Origin: Paragordius varius
Taxonomy: Eukaryota; Nematomorpha
Length of the DNA: 64,000 bases
NCBI GenBank assembly: GCA_964247055.1
Contig: OZ176053.1
Span: 12,028,001 to 12,092,000 of the forward strand
Reading direction: 5' to 3'
The notes under the pieces were generated by a model that did not search any database, was not told where the DNA came from, and worked only from the letters and a program-made list of their open reading frames with translations. Below are positions 13,801-25,420 of this stretch, piece after piece; within the stretch, counting starts at the first letter, position 1, and the number at the start of each line of letters is the position of its first letter. Both the position numbers and the translations under genes were made by a program.

Positions 13801-16800
13801 GGTCCTTATATATAAGGCAGGTAACAACATTTTTTTAAAAACGACAAAAAAAATTTCTTCCTATTCTTTTTTAAAGGAGCGATTTTCATCGGATAATTTA
13901 CGTTTTTTAGCATTAGATGTCATCCTTTTGATTTATGTTTAAATATTATGTAAATTTTTTCAAAAAAATAGGAATATAATTTGAATATGCTATAAAAAAA
14001 CAGGACGAAATTTAATGATGTTGATTTGATAAATATTTTATGGAAGTGAGTATCAGGAAATGATGTAAAATAGCAATGAAAAGAATATGCAAGTTTGGGT
14101 GAAAGGCTTGCTTTACAAAAAGGAATGCAATAAAACTTTTAAAATAGAAAAGAAAATAAAATACAGAAACAGAAACAACGTGTGCCAAATAATCATTTTA
14201 ATGTAGGAAAATTTTATACTTTTCAAATTGGGTAAAAAATAAAAATTACCAAAATTAACTTTAAAGAAAATAAATTAATATTAAAATACAAAAAATTCGC
14301 TTATGTGTATTTTAAAAATTCATCAAAAAAATAATTTATGTATCAATTTGGTCAAAGGGCAATTTTAAAGCACTCTTAGGGCCGCATGCGGCCCGCGGTT
14401 TGAGTATCACTGATATACATTGTAACGCTATTTATTTTATAAAGATGCAACGTGATTTACGAAATCTGGTCACGCTTACTGGCAACGTTCAAATCTTAAA
14501 TCCTGCCGGAAGTACTTTTCATAATTTAATTTAATTGAACAAAACTTACAAAATATATTTTAACTTACCTGATTATTCAAAAAAATCAATTGATTGTAAC
14601 ATATATTTCCCAAATTTTACCATTAAATTATTACACCTTAATAATAAAACTTTTATATTTTTAGATTCTATATCTGTACCGGCAGATAATTTGGTTCCGG
14701 GCGATATAATATTAATCCCGGACAATGAAAGCAATATGTTATGTGATGCACTTTTGTTGAGTGGTAATGTCATTGTTAATGAAAGCATATTAACAGGTTT
14801 TTTACCCAATTTTCAGAATTCCTCACTTTTTTCTCTTTATTTGTAATATTAATACGATTGAGCACCATCTTTTGCAGGCATACATTGGATATTAAATATT
14901 TTACATTTTTTATAAAGACTTTAAACGTTTAATATAGATACGCTTGTATGCTGAATATAGAAGCACTAAACTAAAAATATATACATACCATTTACAAAGC
15001 AAATTCACCCTTGAAAAATTCATATTCACACCCTCAAATATATTATGTGTTCTTTTATTTTTTAAAAATTACCTATATTTTAATATATCACAGTGTGCAA
15101 AATTGGGGGTGTTTATTTTCTCAGGATATTATATTAAGCTTAATATGACCGTTGTGACATAGACATCCTAAAAATATAAGGATAAAAAAAATTGTCAATG
15201 TAGAAAATTTTTTTTTCACTTTTTCCATATATGGATATATTCGGAAAAAATCAATTTATTTGCATAATACTTGATCAAAAATTATAAAACTTATATATAA
15301 TATAAATAATATTAAATAAATATTATTTGCAAATTTTGGCTCAATATGAATGGATAGATTTAAAATAAACGTCAATTTATTAAATCCAACTAAATTTAGC
15401 CCTTTATATTAGTAACATAAAAAATACTTGATGAAAATCAATATAATATGCGCCAAAATTTAAGTTTAACTTTATATGTTAATATAAATATTACTTATAT
15501 ATAATAAAAATTAGGTTTTAACTAAGTTAAAAATTTTTGAAATTTTTTATTTACTAAAATAAAATTAAATTTTTTTTAATATCAACTGTAATATAATCAT
15601 GTCTGGTGATTATAAATATAACCTTATGGATTTTTTTACCTGGATTTTTGAATTGTAGATGATATTGACTGTTGCTTTACCCTGATATGATGGTATATTT
15701 TTAATATAATTACAGATAAATATATTTGGAATTTAGATATAACATTGAAAAACCAATGTAATCCATTGTGAAAATCATATTTTAAAGACAAACTTGCTAA
15801 TCACAAGCAAACATCCACCAGAAAATTATATTTTGAGACATTATGTTCATTTTGTAATAAATTAATATATTTAATTTTTTTAATATAAAATTGTTTACTT
15901 GGTTTTGAACGAATGTGGGCAAGGTCGCCAAAAATAAAACTCCTCCAAAGATTTCCATTTTTAGTTTTAATGTTAAGTTCTGCCAAAGAATTGATTTCTC
16001 TTAGATCATGCGCTTCTTAAGCCATCGCAAACAACCTATCCTACTTCGGGTATATGAAATTCAACTCGTTGAAAAAGTTCTTGATATTGAGAAAGTCTTT
16101 TTGCCAAAATATTAATAACATGAAATACCCGATTAAAATAGTTTATAAAATGATTATCAACACCTCTTAAAAGATTTAAATATAAGAATTTGAAGAAATG
16201 GTATTCAACAAAAAAATTAAAAGGGCTGCAAAATCTTGTCTCATGAACCGTGCAACATACTATAACTATAAAAATTTGCAGACATTTATATTAAAAATAA
16301 ATATGACATAAAATTTAATTGATAATTCAGGGCCATAAATAAGCTTTTAGAGCCCAAGTTTTGGTAAAACTGATGTATACTTCGTTAACACTTTCTTTTG
16401 CCATAAACCGTTTTTTAAAAAATCATTCAAGAAAAAACTGGCCGTATTCAGAAGATTTTTTTAAATTTTACATTTCTAAATGAAAAAATAATTATGTGCC
16501 TGAATACTGGCATAACTCAACATAACAAAAAATAGCAATCTATGGAGGAGTTTTATTTAAATTAGAATGGGTAATTTAAGAGAAACCAATTCTTTGGCAG
16601 AACTCAACATTAAAACTAATAGAAATCTTTGGATGGATGGACCTTGCCCACATTCGTTCAAAACAAAGTAAACAATATTAAAAAAATTAAATATATTAAT
16701 TTATTACACAATGAACATAATGTCTCAAAATATAATTTTCTGGTGGATGTTTGCTTGTGATTAGCAAGTTTGTCTTTAAAATATGATTTTCACAATGGAT

Positions 16801-19800
16801 TACATTGGTTTTTCAATGTTATATCTAAATTCCAAATATATTTATCTATAATTATATTAAAAATATACCATCATATCAGGGTAAAGCAACAGTCAATATC
16901 ATCTACAATTCAAAAATCCAGGTAAAAAAATCCATATGGTTATATTTATAATCACCAGACATGATTATATTACAGTTGATATTAAAAAAATTTAATTTTA
17001 TTTTAGTAAAATAAAAAATTTCAAAAATTTTTAACTTAGTTAAAACCTAATTTTTATTATATATAAGTAATATTTATATTAACATATAAAGTTAAACTTA
17101 AATTTTGGCGCATATTATATTGATTTTCATCAAGTATTTTTTATGTTACTAATATAAAGGGCTAAATTTAGTTGGATTTAATAAATTGACGTTTATTTTA
17201 AATCTATCCATTCATATTGAGCCAAAATTTGCAAATAATATTTATTTAATATTATTTATATTATACATAAGTTTTATAATTTTTGTTCAAGTATTATGCA
17301 AATAAATTGATTTTTTCCGATTATATCCATATATGGAAAAAGTGAAAAAAAAATTTTCTACATTGACAATTTTTTTTATCCTTATATTTTTGAGATGTAT
17401 ATGTCACAAGGGTTATATTAAGCTAGGTATGATATCATGAGTAAATTTGTTGCAATTATTAAAATATATAATTTTGTTTTAAATTAAAATAATACTGAAA
17501 AAATAATAAACTATCCCATAAAGATATATCTCACATCAAAAATGAGTTATATTAGTTCGAAAACACATAATTGTTTTTAGGGTGAAAGGGTGAATTTGAA
17601 TTGTTTAAGGGTGAAATTGAACTGTAAATGGTATATATTTAAAACAAATAAAAATTAAATTAATTTTTGCCATTTTAAATCGTAGGAGAAAGTACTGCCA
17701 GTACCAAAACTCCCTTGGGATACGAAAATAAGCCAATCAATATCAAATCTGATGCAAAATCCATTTTGTTTAATGGAACGCGAGTTTTGCAAACTAGATC
17801 GCTTTCTGGCGAACCTGTTAAAGCTTTAGTCTTACGGACAGGTCTATACACTTTTAATATTTAAAACTAAGTTTGATTTAGATAATTAATTGATTTTTTT
17901 TACAGGTTATATGACGTTAAAGGGGGAATTGATTCAATCTATTTTGTTTCCTAAGCCGATTGATTTCAAATTCAATAAACACACCTATAAATTTATTGGA
18001 GTTTTAGCACTAATAGCCATGTTGGGCTTCTTTTATACCCTTGGGCTTATGGTAAGATTTATATTTAGTCAAAACATGTAAATTTTACCATTTAAAGAGT
18101 AAAATGGCACTAGAGTTTGCATAAAATAGTTATTAAAACATAATTTATTAATTTAAACCTAGTTTGATTTTTCCATCACTGGGTAAGCGAAAATATTGGT
18201 TAATACTAAATAATATAAATTCCCTAATTAAAGAAATTGCATAGAAATATTAGAATGTTTGAAACTTTACTGCAGAATATGTCAAAATTAACCGATCTTG
18301 TCATATTTTTTAGATTATTTCACACAAAGCGGATCCGGCTACTATAGCGATACGGGCACTTGATCTTATAACGATAACGGTTTCACCGGCTCTCCCCATT
18401 TCAATGGCCGTCGGGGTTATATTTGCCCAACGAAGGCTAAAGAAATTGGGTGTGTTCTGTATCAGCCCCAAAACAATTAACATTGTGGCAGCTATTAATT
18501 TGGTTTGTTTTGATAAGGTATTTTTATTTTATTTTAAACTACCTTTTGTCGATAACTTTTAAATGTTGAAACTTTAATTTTCCCAATGTATAAAGACAGG
18601 GACAATTACGATGGAAGATTTGGACATGTTGGGAGTCGTTCCTGTCGATCGAGATAATCAGTAAATATAATTTATTCTCAATTATTAAAATATGAATTTT
18701 GAAAGTTTATTGACTGTTTTTTATACTTATTAGTTAAATTAGGATTTGTCGATAGATTACTTTTTATTTGGTGAATTAGACAACAAGTCGCATAGATAAT
18801 TTATTTAACCCCAACTTTAATTTTTATTAAAAAAGCTTAATGTTATCAAATAATAATCAATCATGGTTATAATAGTTTCGAATCCTGTCAAGACATTATC
18901 ACTCTGGCATTTTCTCCATTACTTAAATGCTTAATAACCTGCCATAGTTTAACAAAATTAGATGGGAAATATATTGGAGATCCGTTGGACATTAAAATGT
19001 TTAATGCTACAGCTTGGGTATGAAATATTAAATTTCAGAAAAATGAATATTTTTTTACTTGTAAAACTGTTATAAATTACGTATATAATGGCAGATTATG
19101 AAAGATTCTTATGAAATATCGGAACAAAACAGTTTTCGATATAGGATAGTTGCCGAATTCAATAAGCCTCCCAACGTCAAAACACTGGATGTAAGCCGTT
19201 TTTATTAATTTATCCAAAATATCAATAACATATTTTCAGGTAAAATATTATTCCAAATTTTTACACTTAAATGTATTTCTTTCACGTTCTTACTTCATTT
19301 TCAGAAAAGGCCGAAAGTTGGTGTAATCAAACAATTCCCATTTACGTCAGAAAATCAAAGTATGTCCGTAATATGTGCACAAGAACACAGCAAAAACATG
19401 GAATTTTATATCAAAGGATCACCGGAAAAAATAGCAACACTCTGTCTGCCCACATCAAGTTTGCCTGCTATATTATATCCGAAACTATTTTTTTTAACGA
19501 AGTTTGAATACAAACATACATGTTTTGATTCTAATATTTTGTATTTTAGTGCCCAAAAATTATATGGATGAATTGATGCATTACACACAACAGGGATACC
19601 GAGTAATAGCTTTGGCTTGGAAATCCTTGGGTCCACCCACGCCTACAACATCTTTACAAGACTTTAAGAGGTTAAAAATTTCATATCATATTTTTGGTGG
19701 GTAGTTTACCAATTACGTTTAATTTAAACGATCGTCGTGTCTAAATAAAAGCATAAAAATAATTAAATTAGCTAGAAAAACCAAATTTTTTTATTCTTAA

Positions 19801-22800
19801 ATTATTGTTGTTTTAGTAGTCGCAATGCTATGTTAAGTAAAAATGAAAAGGCCTCTATTTAGGACGAAATATTTTTTAGTTACTTATAAACTTTGTATAA
19901 TTACCTTTAAATAATCTAATAAAGGAATGAATTGGAAAGGGATTTAATTTTTCTTGGCTTCATGATTTTGGAAAATCGTCCGAAACCCGATTCCAGACAA
20001 AACATTCAATTGTTGCATGATGCCGATATAAGGACTGTCATGATTACAGGTATCGATTGCCCTTGCAATGTTAAAAAATTTATTTTAACATACTTAACGT
20101 AATTTTTAAAAAACTCTAGGTGACAATCTTTACACGGCAGTCTGCGTAGCAAAAGATGTGGATATGATAAAACAAGACGAAAAAGTCATCATAATTGAAG
20201 CGGTTGAAAAAAAGGCATCCACAGTTGGAAGTCCAACCTCTCAGCTAGAACCAAATGTAAAGCCTCTAATCACTTATCGATATGCCGAACAAGGCCATTT
20301 CTATTCCCAGAATGTGGAGAAACGCCGAAGCTCCACTTACATAGTATGTACCGTACACCGTTTTAGATACAAATTATTTACACTGATTTCGGCATCCTAA
20401 CTTTACTGTGTTAAAACAGGCTCAAAAATGATAGTGGGTTTTTGTATATTTGCTAAAGATTTCATTTCAATTCGTATGTATATAAATATATATACATATA
20501 TATTGAATATATACCATTTACAATTCAAATTCACCCTTAAACAATTCAAATTCACCTTTAAACAATTCAAATTCACCCTTAAACAATTCAAATTCACCCT
20601 CGAACAATTCAAATTCACCCTCAAATAAAATATATGTTTTTTAAGATCAAAAATTACCTATATTTTATATATTTCTTAAAAATAAATATTTTGTTTTAAA
20701 TTAAAATAATACTGAAAAAATAATAAACTATACCATAAACATATATTTCATATTAATAATGAGTTATATTAGTTGGAAAACACATAATTTATTTTTAGGG
20801 TGAATTTGAATTGTTCAAGGGTGAATTTATACTGTTCAAGGGTGAATTTGAATTGTTCAAGGGTAAATTTGAACTGTAAATGGTATATATTGCGGTCAGA
20901 CCGGATATTTTGACTGGATCTAATCCTTTAATTAAGAGATAGCCTAATAACAAAAATATTTTTATTGAAATAAAAACAACAATAATTTTTATTTTATTTT
21001 ATATTCAAGCCCCGAAGCAAAGAAGAATTGCAACTTATCCAGGCAAATTATAAGAAAAATTTGGATTTACGCAATAATATGTACCATTTTGCATTAACTG
21101 GCAAAACAATGAAAGCCATTCAAGAATTTCATCCTTATCTTCTACCCAAAGTAATGTGGGAGGAACTTAAAAATATTTTTAGTTAAGAACAATTTAGGGT
21201 CAAATATCATAATTCACACACAATTTGCAATATTGCTATTAAAATTTATAAATTATATTTTTGATATTGTTAAGATTTTATCACGCGGAACTATTTTCGC
21301 TCGTATGTCACCAGAACAAAAAGCACAATTAATTGAATCATTTCAAAGTTTAGCCTATTATGTCGGTATGTGTGGCGATGGTGCAAATGACTGTGGGGTA
21401 ACATTTTAAATTTTTGTAAATAAAATACATTTACATTGGGCCCGCGAAACTATTTTAGTATCTATATTGCGAAATTTATTTTATAAAGTTCTGTAATTTA
21501 TTTAAGAAATATACCATTTATAGCTCAAATTCACCCTTGAACAATCCAAATTCATCCAAAAATAAACTAAAGTTTTCGAATATTAAAAACTAATAACTAT
21601 ATTTTTTTATACTTTAAAAAATTATATTTCGTCTAATATTAACATTATATGCCCGAAAACACATAATTTATTTCTAGGGTGAATTTGAATTGTTCAAGGA
21701 TGAATTTGAGGGTAAATTTGTTTGAATTGTTCAAGGATGAATTTGAAGTGTGAATGGTATATATATATAATAAACCATCACTATTTTTAACCAATCATTC
21801 TGATTTCCAATCTTTAATAAAATAAATTTATGTATTAAGAGCCTTGTTGGTTTCAATTATGTATTGTTTGCATTTAGGCTTTAAAAATGGCCCATGCAGG
21901 TATATCATTGTCGGAAAATGAGTCTTCGATCGCTTCTCCCTTCACGTCAAAAATTCAAAGTATATCCTGTGTACCCCTTTTGTTAAGGTATATCGAACAT
22001 TAATAAAATTATTTCTCAATCGTTATACTTGTGGTAATTGTATAATTATTTTTCCACGATTCCGTGTAAAATAATGTAATTTTTATCATAACTTTATTTA
22101 TTTCTTAACGATGGATAAATTTTGTTTTACCCTGGGATCAAAATATTCAATTTTAACAATTTAACCTATTTTAGGGAAGGACGAGCGGCATTAACAACTT
22201 CATTTGGGATTTTCAAATATTTAGCAAGCTATAGTATGGTACAATTTGTTACGGTCACGCTATTATATTGGGTAATTATTCGATTTTCATTTTTAAATAT
22301 CAAAGAATTGTGTATGCTTCGAATCATTATTTTTTTTCATTACTTAGGTTAAAGCAAGCCTTACAGATTTCGAATATCTCTATGTTGACATGTTTGAAAT
22401 GATGTTTTTAGCAATTACATGTAATTTTTTAAATATATTTATATTTAATTTATCATAAATGAATACACCTTTTTTCATATAAAAATATTTTTAATCATAT
22501 ATGTTGTACTTTTATAACTTTTTAGTTGGCAGGACGTTAGCCTATCCCTATTTATCAAAGGAAAGGCCACCCTTAAGCCTCATAAGTTTTTTGCCAATAT
22601 TCTCTATCATATCGTGCCTGATTATCAATATTTGTGCACAATTAACTGTCTTTTTGTTGGTTCGCAAACAGCCATGGTATTATATGCTATATCAAAAAAA
22701 ATTATTATTTAAAAAAATAACCTTTTTTTATTTGAATGTGACTGCAAGACAAGAAATTGGATTTTATAAATAAAAATACATTCACACCACGGGGCTTTGT

Positions 22801-24558
22801 CATTTATTAAATTTGCATTAATTTTGCGCAGGTTTGAACCATTAAAGCCCAAACACCCCAAAGATTACTATAGTTATCAAAATGCATGCGTTTTCTCAAT
22901 CTCAAATTTTCAATACATAATTTTGGCCGTTATATTTTCAAAAGGTCCTCCTTTTCGGCTTCCCACCTACACCAACTGTATGAATTATTTATTTAAATCA
23001 TATAATTTTTATGGCTTTTTTAAAAATAAATGGGAGAAAAAAGATATCAAACTATAATTTTATATAGATTGGTTTATGGCGACTTGTGTCATCTTAACAT
23101 TAGTTAGCGCCTATATTCTTTTGTATGGACATCCAAAATTTTTGGCTTTTCTTCAGTATCGTGCAGTTCCGGATATGAACTTTCGTTGGATCGTATTAGC
23201 CATTGCAGCAATAAATGCTATCCTCCTAGTTTTAAATGAAGTAATATTTAAGTGATTTTTGGATAATATTGGGGCGTAAGGTATTTGGTTTGTGATATAA
23301 ATAATTTCTATTTTATGTTTCTTAGAGAATTTTGGTACAAAAAATACTAAAAAATACGGTAGCAAAGCGCATACAAAGACGAAAGCAACGCAAATACCCC
23401 TACCAAATTTTAGAGAATGAAATGTCCTCCCTCGATCCAGATTCAATCGTAAATTTGGGGTTGGAACCGTCGGATCATTACATAGATATTGGAGCTACGG
23501 CTGTTAAAACAGCCGGTCGAGAATACCATTTTAATTCGGATACCCAGGGTGGTGGCTTACTATCTGTGTCATCTCCACCTTCAAGATCTCGAAGTCTTTA
23601 TCAACAGGGCGTCACAAATCATGGATCCATAATTAATCCTTCTTTAAATGGAAGAGAAGCAATCAATAATTTGATGCCTCAGCACAGTGCAAGTTTTGGG
23701 GATATACGTATAGCTATCGATGGTCCGCCCACAGAGGGAACTAAGGCCCGCGAAGAAAATAGTACTGTAGAGTCTTCTCTTATGTCACCAACAACGGACA
23801 GTATGGATGCTGATGATAGGGAAGTCATTGTCCCAGCCATAACAAAACCAATATCTCACTATAATCCTGAAAGTCATAAAGATGGTATTCTATAATTATA
23901 TATGTTTGGAATTATTTTTACTTTAAACTATGCTATTTAAAATGAATGCCTCGAAACAATTTACGTCATTCTGTCATCATAATCGTATGATATTGTAAAA
24001 GATTATAATAATTTTTTCCTTTTCACTTTCTTTTTCTTGTTTTACTAATGAGCCCTAGCGCGTAGCCTTTAAAAGGTTATTAAATATTTTAACTAGTTTT
24101 ACATTTTTGGATGTAACAAAAAAATTTTTTTGATTGTCATAGATATTTACATAGAATTCGGTAAAATGGTATTTTTATTACTCTCCCACTACTCTATAGT
24201 GTTTATTAAAGACATTAAACATCATGATAATGCGGCAGGAACTAGTCCTGACTCTCCAGGAAACAGCACAGATTCTTCCTCAAGCCCAAATGTGTTTCCA
24301 CATCAAGATTTAGTTGTTTCGAGGGAAACCCCGCCTACTATTGGATTGGCAAAAGGTTCCCTCATAATCAGTTCAGAGGGTAAAAATAGGTTTGATTTTA
24401 TCGATGATCCCATGGTGCAAGCAGTCAAATCTTCTTCATACACCAATCTTAACCAGAACAATAATAACAACAGCAATGGCATTAATATTGATGGTAGTAT
24501 AAACAAGAGTAAAAAGAATAGTCTAATGAAACTAATTGTTTTACCCAAAAAATATTGA
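4876..24558 (+). CDS. ATP13A: P5B-type transport ATPase, ATP13A2/ATP13A3 family
   Basis: Late endosomal/lysosomal P-type ATPase; human ATP13A2 and ATP13A3 move polyamines. Thirty exons: 4876-5067, 8674-8841, 10126-10178, 11151-11307, 11543-11622 (or from 11528), 11720-11794, 11856-11925, 12265-12399, 14445-14511, 14665-14796, 17686-17841, 17906-18051, 18314-18517, 18596-18660, 18876-19017, 19095-19190, 19305-19458, 19550-19670, 19925-20049, 20120-20343, 21010-21150, 21275-21397, 21878-21987, 22175-22271, 22348-22420, 22526-22676, 22832-22977, 23068-23240, 23326-23884, 24212-24558; 4482 nt, 1493 aa. Landmarks: [10 protein letters not shown] (Ma helix), [28 protein letters not shown] and TGES (actuator), CFDK|TGTIT with the phosphorylated Asp at the exon 13/14 join, [36 protein letters not shown] (late membrane segments). 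Odd: the P5 signature is SPALP instead of PPALP, and the C-terminal tail of about 300 residues is long and rich in Ser/Asn. P5A is unlikely because the spacing and the REGR/FSKG blocks follow P5B. Confidence 0.95.
5690..6470 (-). mobile_element. Decayed LINE reverse transcriptase relic in ATP13A intron 1
   Basis: On the minus strand one frame reads [19 protein letters not shown], the first catalytic-Asp block of a CR1/L2-like non-LTR reverse transcriptase. Further downstream comes PPADDTIHL, equivalent to the (Y/F)ADDT catalytic motif, and then RRKTRWIDK, typical of the C-terminal end of such proteins. Frames shift between the blocks and stops are present, so it is dead. The boundaries are approximate. 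Confidence 0.7.
6911..7496 (+). mobile_element. TTAA-flanked 586-bp non-autonomous element, copy 1
   Basis: The ends are TTAACACTTCGATAC and, inverted, TTAACACTTGGATAC. Inside each end a second inverted block carries GGGGTATC(T/C)AAATACCCC, itself a near-palindrome. An inverted copy of almost the same length lies at 41109-41693. There is no coding capacity. The TTAA at both edges recalls the piggyBac target site, but the terminal bases are not the usual piggyBac CCY, so the superfamily is open. Confidence 0.75.
7655..8517. mobile_element. TIR element of about 0.86 kb (MITE-like)
   Basis: The left end reads AAATTAAGAGTGGGGTGATA and the right end is its inverted, slightly diverged partner (TAATCTTAGGGTGGGGTGAT on the minus strand). 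Subterminal tracts about slow ATAAAA and CTTGACTTAAGT-like blocks also occur near both ends. No open frame of note. It lies in ATP13A intron 1; family unknown. Confidence 0.5.
8902..9978 (+). mobile_element. Inactive mariner transposon
   Basis: 1077 bp flanked by TA (8900-8901 and 9979-9980). The terminal repeats match when inverted: CCAGGGGTAGTCATAATTTT against CCACGTGTGGTCATAAATTA. Internal frames on the plus strand show mariner transposase debris: YGDYALS with a degenerate CxxWF block, a [12 protein letters not shown] piece, [10 protein letters not shown] (from SPDLAPSDYHLF) and GYTLAEHLF. Many frameshifts separate them, including loss of the catalytic triad context. It sits in ATP13A intron 2. 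Confidence 0.85.
12795..14411 (-). mobile_element. hAT transposon copy 1 (ZBED/GTF2IRD2-like transposase), degenerate
   Basis: Minus-strand frames encode a hAT transposase relic: an N-terminal [18 protein letters not shown] block, a damaged BED-type finger, and a central [16 protein letters not shown] block at about 13619-13317 followed by [20 protein letters not shown]. The right edge, equal to the 5' end of the element, is the GC-rich terminus ...GGCCCGCGGTTTGAGTATCACTG ending at 14411; inverted, it begins CAGTGATACTCAAACC, typical of hAT ends. The left end is not clear and may be truncated. It occupies ATP13A intron 8 only 33 bp before the exon 9 acceptor. Confidence 0.8.
14985..17638. mobile_element. 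Palindromic MITE copy A, split by a foldback element
   Basis: The left part (14985 to about 15087) starts ATACCATTTACAAAGC and carries AAATTCACCC repeats. The right part (about 17461-17638) carries GGGTGAATTTGAATTG repeats and ends TAAATGGTATATAT. Together they rebuild the arrangement of the uninterrupted copy B at 20509-20890; the foldback element between them was inserted in the MITE's centre. In ATP13A intron 10. Confidence 0.7.
15088..17460. mobile_element. Foldback element: about 850-bp inverted arms with 0.57-kb loop
   Basis: Positions 15136-16003 and 16576-17428 are inverted copies of each other with very few differences over about 850 bp (compare 15600-15660 with 16920-16980 inverted). 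The unpaired centre is 16004-16575. Outside the clear arms the similarity fades towards probable ends near 15088 and 17460. Neither the arms nor the loop encode a protein that I recognise; a 61-codon frame at 15986-15801 has no visible domain. The intact arms suggest recent insertion. It would fold into a long hairpin in the ATP13A pre-mRNA. Confidence 0.85.
20509..20890. mobile_element. Palindromic MITE copy B with tandem 21-bp terminal units
   Basis: It starts ATACCATTTACAATTC, followed by about five tandem units of CAATTCAAATTCACCCTTAAA (20521-20625). A 160-bp AT-rich centre follows, then about four inverted units of GGGTGAATTTGAATTGTTCAA (about 20798-20875), ending TAAATGGTATATAT. Each arm is therefore a short tandem array, and the two arms pair. 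Located in ATP13A intron 20. Confidence 0.8.
21509..21766. mobile_element. Palindromic MITE copy C (short)
   Basis: Same ends as copy B (ATACCATTTATAGCTC... and ...GTGAATGGTATATAT) but with only one or two AAATTCACCC units on the left and about three diverged units on the right, and a shorter centre. Located in ATP13A intron 22. Confidence 0.75.
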
Positions 24559-25149
24559 GACCACTACACTGCCTATTGTTATATTTCGATAACAAAACAA
24601 TTTATATTGAATCTAAGAATATTTTTGTATGCATATATATATATATATTGTAAAAAAGTGTTTGTAAAATTTTTATTGACAATCTATTCAATCCCTCTAA
24701 CTACTTTTTTAAACCAAGCTGATTCGTATATTTATAAAACGGTTGGTTATACATGATAAATGAACAAACTTTATATATTTATAGTGGAATTCCAAATGCA
24801 AAAGTATGTTTTACTATGTTTATATTGCAAAGTTATAACATTATCTAGTCTTAATTATGTAACGTCATTATAGATCAAATGAAATTTTCTTTGATTCATT
24901 TTTTATATAATTGATGCATATCATATTTAATGCAAATAAATGTGTGTAAAATTGTCCTTTTATTCTAATAAATATTTTATTGCAATAACCCTTGGATACA
25001 TTCATTTCAATCCTCCGATTCAAATGGGGTCTTTGGGAACCCCAGTAAAATATGGAACAAATCGAAACCAAATTATTTCATAACATTGATTCACCGAACA
25101 TAGAATTGATAAAACTTATTTTATGAAACCTCAAAGTAAAATTTAACAA

Positions 25150-25420
25150 CATTGGCATGTGTGCGTTAGCTAATAAAAATAATGCAAAACAAACCACTTT
25201 TTCTGTTTATATCAATGTTAGAAGTGATATAAATAATAATTAGTAAATTGCATTAGAATAAAATAAACACGATATTTTGCAAAAATGTTGTGAAATAAAA
25301 ATGGCGTCGAAGCAGTTTAATAGGAGATTTTTGTTCAAAACTATTTCTTATAATATATATATTATATATATAGATATATATATGTATAAATCTGGGGCCC
25401 GATTCGATTCAAAGTGTTAA
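25150..25420 (-). mobile_element. Relic of the TTAA-flanked element, copy 4
   Basis: It contains AAAAATGGCGTCGAAGCAGT and GATATTTTGCAAAA blocks in the same order as copy 2 (41.4-41.5 kb), and ends CGATTCAAAGTGTTAA at 25420, matching that element's terminus. The left part is too diverged to place. Confidence 0.5.

Noticed and set aside
15801-15986. 61-codon minus-strand frame in the foldback arm
   Set aside because: The opposite arm carries a damaged version, no domain is visible and no transposase motif is present.
20428-20628. Open frame coding a repetitive KQFKFTL peptide
   Set aside because: It is translation of the tandem MITE arm, lies in an intron and has no independent gene signal.
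20521-20875. Regular about 21-bp repeats that could suggest a CRISPR array
   Set aside because: There are no unique spacers, the units are inverted in the second half, and the locus is an intron of an animal gene. It is a MITE.
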